Below, piece after piece: positions 1 through 13,435 of a DNA stretch of 64,000 bases; the first letter of the stretch is position 1, and every line of letters starts with the position of its first letter. The notes below the pieces were generated by a model. The model saw only the letters and a list, made by a program, of their open reading frames with translations. It searched no databases and was not told the DNA's origin. This stretch comes from Brassica napus (taxonomy: Eukaryota; Streptophyta; Magnoliopsida; Brassicales; Brassicaceae). The translations under genes and the position numbers were made by a program. The stretch is taken from the NCBI RefSeq assembly GCF_020379485.1, contig NC_063450.1, positions 46,838,681-46,902,680 of the forward strand. The letters run 5' to 3'.

Positions 1-3000
1 TATTTCTGAAGCCCTTCCTCTTCCTATACGACTCCACTCTTAGCCTCCTCTTACTTCTTGTAATTATATATAACTCTCTCTCGCTCTTTATATATATATA
101 TATATATGCATGTGTTCTTTATTAGTTGACGATAAACTAATAAATAGTTATTTTTCTTGTATGAATTAGTTCAATGGATGGAGCCTTGAAGATTCAGCAG
201 CTGCCCACGAGAGGCTTGAAGCAGACAACAATGCTGCAGAATCTGAATGGATGCAAATCCAATATTTGTGGAGAAAAACGAGAAGTCTTGTGCTTCTTCC
301 CGTTTTCAAGGGTTTGGTGATTATGTGTTTGGTATTATCCATCATAGTGTTCTTCGAGAGTTTTTACATGAACATTGTGATACTCTTCGGTAAGTTATTA
401 AGACGTAAACCGGAGAAACTGTACAAATGGGAGGCCATGCAAGAAGATGTCGAGGCTGGATCCGAAAACTACCCAAAGGTTCTTGTCCAAATACCAATGT
501 ACAATGAAAAAGAGGTATATATACTTATATACCTGTTTAACCTTCCCACTATAAAATAATGAGAAGTAACGATGGTTTAAAGCATACTGCCTCTTAATAC
601 TTGTAGGTCTTTCAAATATCTATAGCGGCAGTGTGCAGTTTATTATGGCCAGCGAGCCGTCTTGTAATTCAAGTTGTAGATGATTCCACCGATCCTGTCG
701 TAAGGGTATGTAGCTTGTTAAAATATAAAATAATACTATATTATTAATATATTACATAAATGTCATGATAAACAAGATTCTACACTGTTCTGAGAATTGG
801 CTGTTCATGATAATTCCAACAACAATACTAAATATAATATTAAGATATTTTAAAGTTTTGTTTTATTTGTTTCTTTAGACACACCACTTGATTATATATT
901 AAATATAAAACTATAACCACTAACTTAAAATAATAAAAAGTATATTACATCGTAGTTATTTTCAAAACTAGTATAGCTTAAATATAAAATTACAATCGAT
1001 TAATTAAGCAAAATATTAGTTAGTATAAAAATTCTACAAATTCATGTTTATTTTTATAAATTTTAAATATAAATAAATATTAACTATATTATATTTTAAT
1101 TAAAAATAAATTACAATAATATAATCTTAGTGTTATTAATAATGGCACGCCATTTAGTGTAAAACACTAACCCCATCCATAATACATTGAAACAAAATTT
1201 TAGTATCATATTTATTTTTCCATTTAATCCAAAAATATCCCCTAGACTATATTTGCGAAGTGATTTTGCAATATGTCCTCTCTACAATCAATTTTACAAA
1301 ATAAATATGATATGGCTACTGAAATTGATGACATGGCTTCCGGAAAAATATGACATGGATAATTTTATTTAATGTTGATTTATATTTTTGACAAACTTAT
1401 TAGAATATGGTAATAATTCATATATTACATTTAATATTGATATTTCTTTTTGGTAAACGTTTTTTAAATATGGTAATAGCTCATACATCATCTATAAAAT
1501 AAATATATTCATATATAACATTTCAATTTTTGAAATGTTATTATTTTTGTATAATTATACAATTTTTATTACTAAAGCTTTCAAAAATTTCTACAATTTT
1601 AAAAAAAAAATTAAATATATAATCGTAAAATCATTAGTTTCTTATATATCTACAAATTTTATAGATATTGTTTAGGCTATATTTTTTATAATTATAATTT
1701 TTTATCAGTTTAATGCAAATTGATTTAATATATATCAAATCTATATTAAATATTAATAAGAAAATAGTAAAATTTATAATATTTAATAAAATTTATTTTT
1801 AAATATAAATTAGATTTAAAAATTTTTTTACTGCAAGCACCTAGTATATAGTATTTTAGAGCTAGAAGTTGTCCTTAGTAAAAGTTGGTAAACATATATT
1901 CAATATTTGTTTTTTTGTCTAGATTCCATTAGTATATAACTATTTATTAAATAACAAAATATATAAATAAATTATTATTGTATATTTAGTATGATAATAT
2001 TTTACTTAAATAAAATAATACTGAAAAAGGCTTTTCGATTAATTTATATCTAATTAGTTAGCCGGTGATACCTCTTTGACAATTAAATTAGGGCCTCACA
2101 ATTTATGAACAAAATTATGTTTTCTTTTACTTTCTTCTTATATTAAAAAAACACTATTTTAGAAATTTAAAATATTTTCTTTACATACTAATATACATTG
2201 TTTTACTCAGAGATTTCACTCAAAGTTCTTAGGATCTCGCATCTAAAATTAAAGAATACGTAAGATCACTGTTAACGGGGGCTTTTAAATGAGTCCTTAG
2301 TGTATTTTAAAGGTGTAGGCCCCACAAATAGGAGAATAATCGGTCACATAATGGTGAAATAAGGAGCGCTTGTGGAGGGTTTTTTGTACTGTTTGTAGGC
2401 CCTACCTACACGTGGCGGTCCGCGATTGGTTCAGTTTTAATTTTTTTTTTTTTTTTTAGACTTAAAAAAAAAAAGCAAAAAAAAGTTTTTTTAAGAAACC
2501 CTACCGATAATCATGCTCTAAGAATATATATAAAATATATGAAGATTCACACATTACCAAAAAATAATATATATGTGAATTCACACATTATCAATTAGTT
2601 TTTGAAATGAGAACTGTTAAACTTAACAAAAATATTTATCCTTTTCCTATAATTTAAATCTTGTTAACTCAGAAAAGAAACATATGCTACAAAATTTCGG
2701 ATTACAGGAAGGTGTGGACATAGAGATTGCAAAATGGCAAAGCCAAGGCATAAACATAAGGTGTGAAAGAAGAGATAACAGGAATGGCTACAAAGCTGGA
2801 GCTATGAAAGAAGCTCTTACGCATAACTACGTCAAGCAATGCGACTTTGTGGCCGTCTTCGATGCTGATTTCCAACCCGATCCTGATTACCTCGCCCGCA
2901 CCATCCCGTTTCTCGTCCACAACCCTGATGTTGCTCTCGTTCAAGCCCGGTGGATATTTGGTATGCTTACATGATTGCATTATTATGCATTATCCATTGA

Positions 3001-5339
3001 TTTTTAAAACAAAGGTTAATGAATTTTCGGTATTCAATGATACTGGATGGCGATTTTCTTGCAGTGAACGCAAACAAATGCTTAATGACGAGGATGCAAG
3101 AGATGTCCCTCAACTACCATTTCAAGGTGGAACAAGAATCAGGGTTTACTAGACATGCTTTCTTCGGTTTTAATGGTATAATTTAACCTCCAAGCATATT
3201 TAATTGATTTACGAAAAAGATTTGATAACATTCAGTAAAATACAAGGGTATACGTTAGTTTTCAATTCGTTATATATATATGTGTGTGTTGAAAGTCAAC
3301 AACCTTCACATAGTATAAAAACAAAAATGATTACCATCTCATGGGAAAGAGCATAACATATATAAAACAAAAAGGGAAATTAAATATGTAATAGCAAAAG
3401 GGATAATATAACTACAGGAACCGCGGGTGTATGGAGAATATCGGCAATGGACGCTGCGGAAGGATGGAAATCAAGGACAACTGTAGAAGACATGGACTTG
3501 GCCGTTCGCGTTGGCCTTCATGGCTGGAAATTTGTCTACCTCAACGACCTCACGGTAACACATTTTTGTAAAAAAATCGAGTTATTACCTAGTAACGACA
3601 TTATATAAATTAACCAACACATCTATCGGTCCAGTCAACACGTTTTATATATTAAAAGTTAGGTAAAAAAAGTAGTTACAGAATATGAAAATGATATTTA
3701 AGAATAGTACACACCCAATAAATGGTAGTTTTGGGGTGGTATGCAGGTGAGGAACGAGCTTCCAAGCAAATTCAAGGCCTACAGATTCCAGCAGCATAGG
3801 TGGTCATGTGGTCCGGCGAATCTATTCAGAAAAATGACGATGGAGATCATTTACAACAAGGTCTTTTTTGGTCACTATGCTTCATTTGATCCCCACTTGA
3901 CAGTGACTGATTGGTCCCGGTTTATTCCGTCTCTAGTTTGAATAGAACCCCGATAGTAATAAGCAGGGTGACTTGTTTGAACTAGTGGGACCAATTTATA
4001 CAAACACGTTTCGGTGCTTGATTGATTAAGCTCTCGTTGTCTCTAGGTGGGACACGGGACTGTTATATGTACGGTGCTTTTTTATTAACTTAAAATTTGT
4101 TTTTTTGTGTCGATTTCAAAATGGTTCCATTTTACTACGGTTTGATCGAAACTTAGATTTTCGTATCACTCGGTTTTCAACAAAGTTTTTAGTTTGGATC
4201 TGTTTTGATTTGATTTCTTTGGTTTTCCGACATTTTTATGAAATATAATGAAATCTGAAGTACCATTTTTATTTTTAAAAATTGTTTTTGAGTTCCTTTT
4301 TCATTTTCTAAAAACATCTAAAGCATTTTATTATGTTTGTTTAGGTCAATTAGTTTGTTTCGTTAGCACCCTTATTTTCTCTGTGGAGCATGATCAAAAA
4401 CTAACTGAAAACAAATGTATGTTTTGGAACACAGAGAGTATCAATATGGAAGAAGTTCTATGTGATCTACAGTTTTTTCTTCGTAAGGAAAGTGGCAGTA
4501 CACTTCTTGACATTCTTCTTCTACTGTATAATTGTACCAACAAGTGTCTTCTTCCCTGAAATCCACATTCCATTGTGGTCTACCATCTATGTTCCCTCTA
4601 TGATCTCCATCTTCCACACCATGGCAACTCCAAGGTACCTATCCTTAATGTAATCAGTCATCAAGAGTAATCTGTCTTATGACTTCAACTTAATGCACGT
4701 ATATATATAACTTTGGTCCAACTAGATCCTTCTACCTCGTGATAATCTGGATCTTGTTCGAGAATGTAATGGCTATGCATCGAACCAAAGGAACTTGGAT
4801 TGGCCTACTTGAAGGAGGACGAGTGAACGAATGGGTTGTGACTGAGAAATTAGGAGATGCTTTGAAGAATAAGTTACTATCTAAGGTCGTCCAAAAAAAA
4901 TCTTATTATGAAAGGTGAGGGAAGAAAATGAAAACCTACATTTTTGTTATTGAAAGTTGCATGATATTTTGGAGAACATTGAGACTCAGTCTCCGTGATC
5001 TTAGGCTCGCTTCTTTGGGAAAATTTCTTAGTACACTTGTAGATCTGTAGAAGTAGATTTTCCCGTCAAGTAGCGTTTTGTTTTTGAATAAATGTTAAAT
5101 TTATTCAATCAAAAAACTTTTTTTACAACTTGTTCACCAAATACAAATTAACATTATATTAACAATAACTTGTGTTTTTTTTTTGTTGCAGAGTGAATTC
5201 AAAGGAAGTGATGGTGGGCATATACATACTAGGATGTGCATTATATGGTGTGATCAATGGCCACACATGGTTACACTTCTATCTTTTTCTTCAGGCCACT
5301 GCCTTTTTCGTTTCTGGTTTTGGTTATATCGGAACCTAA
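1..5339 (+). CDS. CSLA01: Glucomannan 4-beta-mannosyltransferase, CSLA01-like (5' edge partial)
   Basis: Golgi family-2 glycosyltransferase that makes the mannan/glucomannan backbone from GDP-mannose and GDP-glucose. The window opens inside exon 1, so only the first few codons are missing. Exons from splice sites and phase: 1-59, 170-514, 607-705, 2708-2960, 3065-3175, 3418-3554, 3747-3860, 4435-4634, 4726-4914, 5192-5339. All junctions are GT-AG and the frame closes at TAA 5337-5339. Visible family motifs are VVDDSTDP, the DxD in [22 protein letters not shown] and QQHRWSCGP, with an N-terminal membrane segment and several C-terminal ones. The protein ends GYIGT, as CSLA proteins do. Intron 3 is about 2 kb, AT-rich, and holds a MITE. 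Assignment to CSLA01 rests on remembered similarity and on the neighbouring gene order; another CSLA member is possible. Confidence 0.93.
2264..2518. mobile_element. Tourist-like MITE in CSLA intron 3
   Basis: A 255-bp non-coding block flanked by TAA on both sides (2261-2263 and 2519-2521). Its ends are imperfect inverted repeats, GATCACTGTTAACGG on the left and, on the opposite strand, GAGCATGATTATCGG on the right. The right end matches the foldback MITE at 20957-21163. The interior has poly-T and poly-A runs. Non-autonomous Harbinger derivative is the likely class; the left end is the weaker one. Confidence 0.5.
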
Positions 5340-8300
5340 GAACTTTCCCCATTGTTTGATTACCACATGAATTGTGTCCCTGCATCATTTATTTTTTAGT
5401 GTTAAAACGAATAAGGTGCTTTGTATGAATGTATACTATAACATCATCACTTCTATCCTTTACTTGAAAGTCCATACATTAATTCAACTATTACCCACTA
5501 AACTTTCGGTTACTGTTCTTTTTTTTTTTTTTGCATAATAAACAAAGAAGCTAAAAATGCAATCAGAAATTGAATTAGTCTTTAAAATAATATCTAACTG
5601 TGATAATTTTTTTCTGTTGAGTTAAAAGTAAATTTCGATTTTCGTTCATTTGATTACCTATTATATATTTTTTTTTAAGTAATAAATATTTATTTGCTAC
5701 CAATTATAAATGATTGTTACGACTGGTGTGACTTGTCAGCACATACATCATAATGGGCCAGGTTTAATTTAACTTAGCGGCCTTAATGAATGACAAGGAT
5801 TTTCAAATGAGACTCATAAAAGCCCACTGAGCTTTGTCCAGATTCACCAGACACGGTTTCGTTTTGCAGCGAAAACACTCTTCTGCAGATGTCCACGCAC
5901 GTCTAGTGGGCTTTATGTGTTACATATGATATTTGTCAAAAGTCAAAACATTTGTAAATATTAGATTCTGGATAACTTTGACCAAAAAAAAAAAGATTCC
6001 GGATAAAAAAAAAATTCAAACTCTTTTTATGTGAACATGATACTTTTGTTAATTTAGTATTTCTATAATATTATTTGAGAAATCAATTTCCTATGTGTCA
6101 CGTTCACATAAACTCTCACGATGGTTGATTACACTGATACACTTAATGAATTAAAAATATTTCATTTAAAATACTACTATTTATTATTTATTTAGTTTCC
6201 TTTTTAAAAAATTTCAAAAAACATAAACGTATAATAAAAAAGGAATTTTTTTATAAAGTTAAAAAAGCAAAATGAAAAACGAAAATATATGTATATATAA
6301 TATGATTTCATAAAAATGGAAAGTTCACAAAATAGCAATATTGCATTTTTTTTTAAATAACATAAATTTATATATATATTTTCTTAGATGAAAAATATAA
6401 ATTTGTGTATAATGTGATTTCATTAAAAACAATCTACACAGTTAATCTTGATACTAGAAGAAAAATATTATTTTTTTTAAAACATAATTTTAAACAATAC
6501 AAAAAAATTCAAAGTAATAAAAATATTTTTATATATCTATCTATTTTCTTACATCATTACATAAAATAATTAAGTAACATAAACTGATATATGTTTAATT
6601 GACTAAAATAAGTTTATAATTAGTATTATTGAAATGTTTATTTTTATTTTTATATATTTAGTTGACTATAATATCTTTCAATTACAGCAAAAAAATATCG
6701 ATAAATTATATTTTACTTAAATAATATTATTTTCAAATGCAATCACAATTTTATTTACTGCTTATTTTTAAGAGATATTAAAAACTAAAAATAAAATATA
6801 AAAATAAAAGTCATTTGATCAAATAATTAAAAAATAGTTTAATGAGGTAGATATATTATATTTTATCATTTTTAAAGTTATTTTTTTTCTTAATATTAAA
6901 TTTGATTTTAAATTTTATGTTTGTGGAATTTAATAAACCATAATCAAAATACCAAAGCAAATCTAATTCTCATTTTAAGATTATTTAAAATAAATTTCAG
7001 TTTTCATTCAATAAATCAAAAACATAACGTTATTTTAAAATTTATAAAATATTTTAATTATTGTAAATATTAATATGTGTTCATGAGCTTCCAAAAATTT
7101 ATCAGCCACATATGCATGTAACTTCCTATTGATCAACGCTTTATTAAGATAGTATTTTTTAAAAAAATCAACATATAATTTGATAAATATTATGAAAATA
7201 CATGCACATTTAAACGATAAATAAAATTGATTTGATTTGACTTAATTATAATAAAAATAGTTATATTTCATTTTAAATTTGAAAAATATATGTAACTCAA
7301 TATAATCACAACATGAGTGACTCAATCCAATTTATATCTAAAATTATAGATTTAACTACGAAATATATATAATTTTTTAAGAATAGTAATTTATTTTATA
7401 AATATAAATCATAAGACAGCTAAAAACATATTAAAATGAAAATAAAATATTAACCAACTGTTATAATTTAGTTATTTTGTAAAATTTATATATATGCATG
7501 AGACTTCATAATATTATCCTTATACTAATTTATGTAATTCGAAATCAGACACTTTAGTTTATTTTTTTATTTCATTCTAAGCACAATATATATTAAGTTA
7601 TACATAATCTTCATAAAATATATTTACATATCTAAGATAACAACCACCTAAATGCAAATAAGAAATTAATCAAAAATTTGATGTATTGAGAATAAAAAAT
7701 ATCACAATTGAATTCAGAGATGTAATCTGATTTACCTAAATGATAACTAAATCAACTGTAAAAACAACAAAACCGATTCGATATAACATATATAAAATCA
7801 TAAGTATAGATACAATATTATTAATATAAATGATGCATACAAATTATAAATTAATTTTAAAGTTAAATAGAAATCAATTATTATAATATATTTACTTTAG
7901 ATAAATTAATTTAAAATTAAAAGTAAATAGAAATTAATTATTATAATATAAGTATTTACTTTAGAAGTATTTATATCCGTGCACGGACACGGAAAAATCA
8001 GAGTCAAAAATAAATAACAAGTTGGTTCATATTTTGTAGGGTATGATCGATCCATTGGACCCACAGCATAGAGAGCAAAAGGGTATATACCACATCCCCT
8101 GATATGACCAACGAAACATAATTTACCAGGATACCCTAATCCCACGGTTTTGTTCAGACAAGTATTATGAAACTTCTTTCCCTCTTTTTTTCTTTTTAAA
8201 TTCTCTCAAGTTAAGCTTAAATATACTCACAAAACTCTTCATCTTTATTACGGTGTGGATCCGTCAGTGGATAAATGTTTATTTAACTCTGAAAGTCAGG

Positions 8301-9305
8301 TAACGGTAAACATGCAGAAACGTGATTTTAAAAGATGGATCGTGGATATTTATGTAATAAATAAGCAAGTTACTAAATGGTGGCAAAAAAAAAAAAAGGT
8401 GTTGTGCTTTTTTTTTGTCAAGAAAACAAGAACATAAATGGTTTTGAATACGTCTGTATTGGTGGTATAAAACAACAAGTCAACAACTACAGAGACTTAC
8501 AGATGCAGCTGGCGACACATACTATATCACATGACCACGAATAAATTGGGAAATAAAGAACCAAACAGAATAAAGTAAACTATATAACTGTTGTTAGAAA
8601 TTTTATTAAGTGAATGTAGACCCGATTTATCAAAAAACTTATAATATAAAGTTACAAAAAAAAAACTTATAATATAGTATCTGATTCAGAGATGAAATAA
8701 CTCTATTCACTGAATTTTGTGTGAAATATCTCAGTTTTTCGTGTTTAGATATCTCACTTATCGAGATATTTGAATGTCCATGATCTGATTGATATTTTTG
8801 ATGTTTTGAGTATCTACCACACAGTACTAGATGTTCCAACAAAGAAGATGATATACGTGACAAAGAATAAAGTTTACATTATTATTAAGGCTAGGCAGCC
8901 TAGCATCGCACTTGTGTCATAAAAAATATGCAGTTTGAATTAAATAGTTTCTTTAAAACACGTTAGATAAAGTCAAAAGATCTAAGATTCAAAGATCATG
9001 CAAAAGAATCATCTCAAGAAATCCAAATATCAAAAACAATGTAACATAGATCCAACCATATATTATATCATCCATCAGTGATGGACCATCACCCTAAGAA
9101 CTGAAGAAGAAATCTAGAAACACAGCTTGTTTCTTGGGTTTTGCTTCTGTCTTACATCAAAAGTGCATTGTTCTGATAAAGACCATCTCAAGATTCCAAA
9201 ACCAATAAAATGGTTTCCTAATTTAAAGAATATAATATGATCTTGAAGTAAAGCCAAATCAACAAGATGCTTAAGTTTTGATCATCTCTGCAAACCTCAA
9301 CTGTA
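5340..9305. other. AT-rich intergenic spacer
   Basis: No coding region is supported. The stretch is very AT-rich with many short A and T runs. A short less AT-rich patch near 7965-8150 contains GTGCACGGACACGG. The short ORFs here have no recognisable domain. The last few hundred bases are probably the 3' flank of the minus-strand zinc-finger gene. Confidence 0.6.
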
Positions 9306-9908
9306 TTATATGGCCGAGACAACGGCGACAACATCGCTTTCTTGCGGCGGAGGAAGATTCAGATCTATCGTACATCGGCGGAGCTCCGGGACATGTCTCT
9401 TTTCCGCTTCGATAATGGGTTTCTTCAGCTTCACCTCCCTTGAATCTCTCGAGAGCATCATCAAACACATGGCTAAATCCTGTTCCGGAGAGCCGTCGGA
9501 GACAGAGCTCGCCGGCTCTGGCGACTCGTCCGAGTTGCTTTTACTCCTCTTCTGCTTCTTTCCCGACTCGGACGAGTTCTTTAACACTCTCTTCTTCTTT
9601 GAAACCTCTGCTTTGCCTCGTTTCCGAACCGGCTCCACTGACTCAGGTTCGGTCTCGGTCTCGCTGTTGTGAATGATGGATGACTCAGGATCCGGGTTAA
9701 AGACCCGGCAGCTCTTCCTCGGGTTCTCTCGCAACCCGTAAGCCAGAGTTTTACCGTCCGAGGAAGACGAAGAGGAATAAACCGAGTCACCGAGGAGCTT
9801 CTTCGGAGTGGGCGTGTGCGATGAGACCAAGTGGGACTTCATGTGACCACCAAGTGCTCTGCCATTACAGAAACTTTTGGAACAGAGCTTGCATTTGTGC
9901 TTCTGCAT
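9306..9908 (-). CDS. C2H2 zinc-finger protein with EAR motif (At4g16610-like)
   Basis: Likely nuclear transcriptional repressor of the plant C1/ZAT class; 200 residues, single exon. A finger at residues 5-26 (CKLC...H...H) carries RALGGH, a variant of the plant QALGGH helix. A Ser/Lys-rich low-complexity middle with basic clusters (RKRGK, KKKR) follows. Around residue 147 is AMCLMMLSRD, a block that precedes the C-terminal fingers in ZAT proteins. The C terminus carries the EAR-type motif DLNLPPP. The odd point is that the C-terminal fingers seen in many ZAT relatives are absent, so only one finger is left. I cannot tell whether the Arabidopsis orthologue is the same. The start was chosen because the finger begins four residues after it. 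Confidence 0.85.
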   Translation of the reverse strand: MQKHKCKLCSKSFCNGRALGGHMKSHLVSSHTPTPKKLLGDSVYSSSSSSDGKTLAYGLRENPRKSCRVFNPDPESSIIHNSETETEPESVEPVRKRGKAEVSKKKRVLKNSSESGKKQKRSKSNSDESPEPASSVSDGSPEQDLAMCLMMLSRDSREVKLKKPIIEAEKRHVPELRRCTIDLNLPPPQESDVVAVVSAI

Positions 9909-11891
9909 TTTCCAAAGAAAACAAGAACAGCACAGAGAAACCTTAAGAAGACTTTTAAGTTTCTTCTGTGTCCCAGTTTGCTTAAAGAGACTGATGTAGA
10001 AAAGAGAGAGAGAGAGACAGAGAAGTTAATAAGAGTAGGTAACAAGCATTCCTATCTTTTTCACAAACCCCCAAAACTAACAATTATGACTTTTTGGTCC
10101 ATACGATAAAAACTACTACTACTACTAATGATACGTAAAGATAACTCTTTTTAGTTAGTTTTAGTATAACATTTAAGAGAAAGACTATATACTATTTTTA
10201 ATTCGAGTGGCAACGATAACCACCGAGCATTGTAGAATCTCGAATTAATCCGTGAAAAAATTCTACATATTCTTACAAAAACAACTAAAAATGATTATTT
10301 GTTTGTTAAAGAGTGTAAAATTGTTTAAAAGATGGAAGAAGAACGAAAACAACAAAGCACTTGTTGCTTTGCCTTTTATTGACTAGACACTTCTCCAGTG
10401 CGTAGATGAGATTAGAAGCTTAATAAAGGATTTGCAAAAGCAAAAGACTATATATTAAAATCTAAACAAAGAGAAAACTTAAACCAAGTAGTATGTGTGA
10501 ATTTTGTTGGTTAGGTTAGTTGAGGATTTTTTTTTGATAAAAAAAAGGTTAGTTGAGGATTTGTAATGGCAGAATCGGTTGAAGCGTCGAGGTTGACATG
10601 ATATAAACGGTTGTATTAGTTTGAGTTGATTTTAATTGGGAGTTGAGGTTTAAATGCTGAAATGTCATTTCTGAAGGATTAAACATTCAAATAACTTGAT
10701 AGCAATGAATATTGAATGTTAGTATACAGTAAGAATAATTCAAACGAAACGATCTAATAATCATCACATGTATATAATTGTAAATAGATTGATACCATCT
10801 AACATACGATGGTTGACACCAATGATGATTCGAGAGGTCCACGTCTGTTGAGTCATTCCACCTTAGTTTTTTTTGTTAGCGACGTCCAATGTCATTAAAT
10901 ATTATTCGGTTTCTTGAGATTCATTGCTTCTTGAACTATAAAAAAGCAAAGAAAAACTTTAAACGAACTTGATTTTCCTGTGGGTCTTTTATTTCTTTTC
11001 ACTTCCATTGTATGAATTTAGGGTTTGAACCGTGGGAGGCCCTTCAAATGTAGGCGTCTCTAACCACTACATTACCATAGATGTATAACCTTTCGGTTTT
11101 ATTATTCTTTCTTTGTAAAGGAAAATTAATATATTTCCAACTTTTCACTTGGAGAAATATATGGGTGAACATATTTTGTAATATATAAAATGAAATGTGA
11201 ACCCTTGTCAAACTTATTTCTGAATCTGTAAATATATATGTTTTCATTAGTTTATTGAGATGTTATTTTTTAATACCATGCCATGTTTTGCATTCAATTC
11301 CAATTGGGTTTGAGATTTGAGAACTCCTAGCTGTCATGCTTTTGTTTCCAACAGAGAGGATTATACTCATTGCTCTGATTTCAAATGAAGAAAAAGACAA
11401 AAGAACTTTGTGAGGGTTCAAGTATGATTACTGCCTAAATATTTTGAATTCTCTAACCGGGATAGGATTTTTGTTTATGACTGCAGTTTCAACAAACTTG
11501 ACATATTCATATTGTAAATAATCCCTTTATATTCTTCCATTTAAAGGAATGGTTCATGATAAGGACTATACTTCTATAAATTATTAATTTTATCACCATT
11601 TAGCAAAAAATATTACCACTTGTTTGATGATATAGTTAGACCGTCTTAAGGATTATTGACTATAGCCACAGTTCACGTTTTATTCCATACAAATTATTTG
11701 GATATGAACAGAATAGTAATTATGGCTTGTAAATATATATGGCTATTGAAAAGTAATGAAGAAGATCGTCTAACTAAAAATTGAAAAGGTGATCAATGAA
11801 CATATAAATATCACATTACCAAGAATAGAAAAGGCAAATATTTGAATTTGAGTTGCTGTAGCTATAATAAAAAGTTGAGTAAAGAAGAGGC
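9909..11891. other. Intergenic spacer upstream of the zinc-finger gene
   Basis: This is the promoter side of the minus-strand zinc-finger gene, with a GA-rich run near 10003-10023 that could lie in its 5' UTR. No coding feature or transposon end is recognised between here and the Harbinger element. Confidence 0.5.
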
Positions 11892-12574
11892 TTAGAGCAC
11901 CCGCAACGCGGGTTCGTGATGAATCCTAAGCGCGATAACTTAGGTAAAAGCAATTAAAAAAATAATTTTAAAATGTCGTAACCGAAGGATTGATCCTAAA
12001 CTAAGGGGTTTAAGGATCAAATCCTTAATCACGTGGCAAGGCGGGAGTGGTCGTGGTAGGGGTTGTGTTTCGTATGTGGAAAAAACATTCATTCTCTTTC
12101 TCCGTCTCGAAAAAAAAACTCTCCCGAAGGCGAAAGGCGATTCAGAGATCGTGAAACGGTGAAGGTAAATCGCGTGCTCTTAACTCAATATTTTTGGATT
12201 AGGTGTTGATGCATGTTGATTAGTCAGTTCTAGGGTTCTATCGTGTGGTAAAAATCGATTTTAGGTTTCAAATCGAATTGGGGATTTTTTTCGATTTACG
12301 GTTTTCGTCTAGGTTTGTTATTTTCTGCATCTCGAATCGGTTCTTTGTTGTTTGAGAGTTCTATCGTATGGTTTTAATAGATATAGGGTTTGAAATTGAG
12401 TTGGGATTGACTTCTGGATTGATTTACGTTCCGTGAAGAGTTATAAATAATTTTACGGTTCGAGATTGATTTGTAAATCGATTACGGGTTCAGGATAGTC
12501 GAAACCATTTGTGTTAAGCTATCCTTATAGCTAATTATGAATCTGATAACATGATTTTCCTTGCAGGTTTTGAA

Positions 12575-13115
12575 ATGGAGGAAGAACTTCGCGATAAGAA
12601 AGCACAAAAAGAGTACTACAACATGATCGATTTTGTTGCAAATGCGCAACAGGGGATTCCCAAAATTTGCCCCTGTGGATCAATCACGAAAGAAACCGTT
12701 GATGAAGATGATACGTACGACTACCTCCCGGGAAAAAGATACTTTATCTGCAAAGACTTTGAGGTATGTACTGTAATTAATCTGGTTATTTTTATGGTTC
12801 ATATTCTGACAAATGTTTATCTTTTTTTGCAGAATGATGGGCTGCATTTCAGGCAACCATGGGTTACGGCTATTCATGAAGAAGTTGAGAGGCTCAAAGA
12901 ACGGTATCACGAGCAGGCGAAGCTTCTGAGAGAGTGCCAGGCAGTTAAGGTGAGTGATGAGTGATCTGTTATGTCTTTAGGACTTTACTTATATGTGGGT
13001 AGGACTATAGTTCTGTAATAACTGTATGATGTATGTTCAGGACGAGGTGAGAATGCTGCAGGACGAGGTGAGAATGCTGCTTATGCGTGTGGCTGAACTC
13101 GAGAGAGCCCTGTGA
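12575..13115 (+). CDS. GRF-type zinc-finger protein inside the Harbinger element
   Basis: Small protein of about 125 residues from three exons: 12575-12763, 12833-12949 and 13041-13115, all GT-AG, ending at TGA 13113-13115. Residues near 33-60 give the GRF finger pattern: CPCG, then a GKRYFIC block. The following exon is Glu/Lys-rich and predicts a coiled coil. The last exon repeats a seven-residue unit DEVRMLQ/DEVRMLL, from a 21-bp tandem duplication at 13041-13082. The GRF finger is a nucleic-acid-binding fold found in many small Brassicaceae proteins. It lies within the TTA-flanked transposon on the same strand as the transposase, so it may be a captured host gene or a family-specific accessory. 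Function unknown. Confidence 0.72.
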
Positions 13116-13171
13116 GGTTAGTGGATTAAATTATCCTTCATCTCTGCCTCGTGTGAAATTAGTAGGAGTTT

Positions 13172-13349
13172 GCAAATAATATCCATACTGCTTCATTAAA
13201 TCTCACTTTCAAACGAAAACTTCATTAACTCACTCTCTAGCTGTTATGATAGGACAGTTAGCAAATAATATCCATACTGCTTCATTAAATCTCGCTTTCA
13301 AACGAAAACTTCATTAACTCACTCTCTAGCTGTTATGATAGGACAGTTT
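13172..13349. repeat. 89-bp tandem duplication between GRF gene and ORF1
   Basis: Two head-to-tail copies starting at 13172 and 13261, beginning GCAAATAATATCCATACTGC and ending GATAGGACAGTT. They differ by one base (CTCACTTTC versus CTCGCTTTC). They sit just upstream of the Harbinger ORF1, possibly in its promoter or 5' UTR. Confidence 0.9.
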
Positions 13350-13435
13350 CCTACTAGGATTAAATAGAGTTGAACTAAAGATCCCTATTTAATCTTCTGC
13401 GTTTCTACAAGAGAAACACAGAGTGAAATCCGAAA

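Noticed and set aside
2264..2518. Intron 3 insertion as evidence that the CSLA gene is disrupted
   Set aside because: Exons on both sides join in phase with canonical splice sites, so the insertion is intronic and the coding sequence is intact.
4248..4559. Plus-strand ORF of 103 codons starting in CSLA intron 7
   Set aside because: It runs from the intron into exon 8 in the wrong frame; the CSLA frame through exon 8 is supported by splice phase and motifs.
9310..9672. Plus-strand ORF of 120 codons
   Set aside because: Antisense shadow of the zinc-finger gene.
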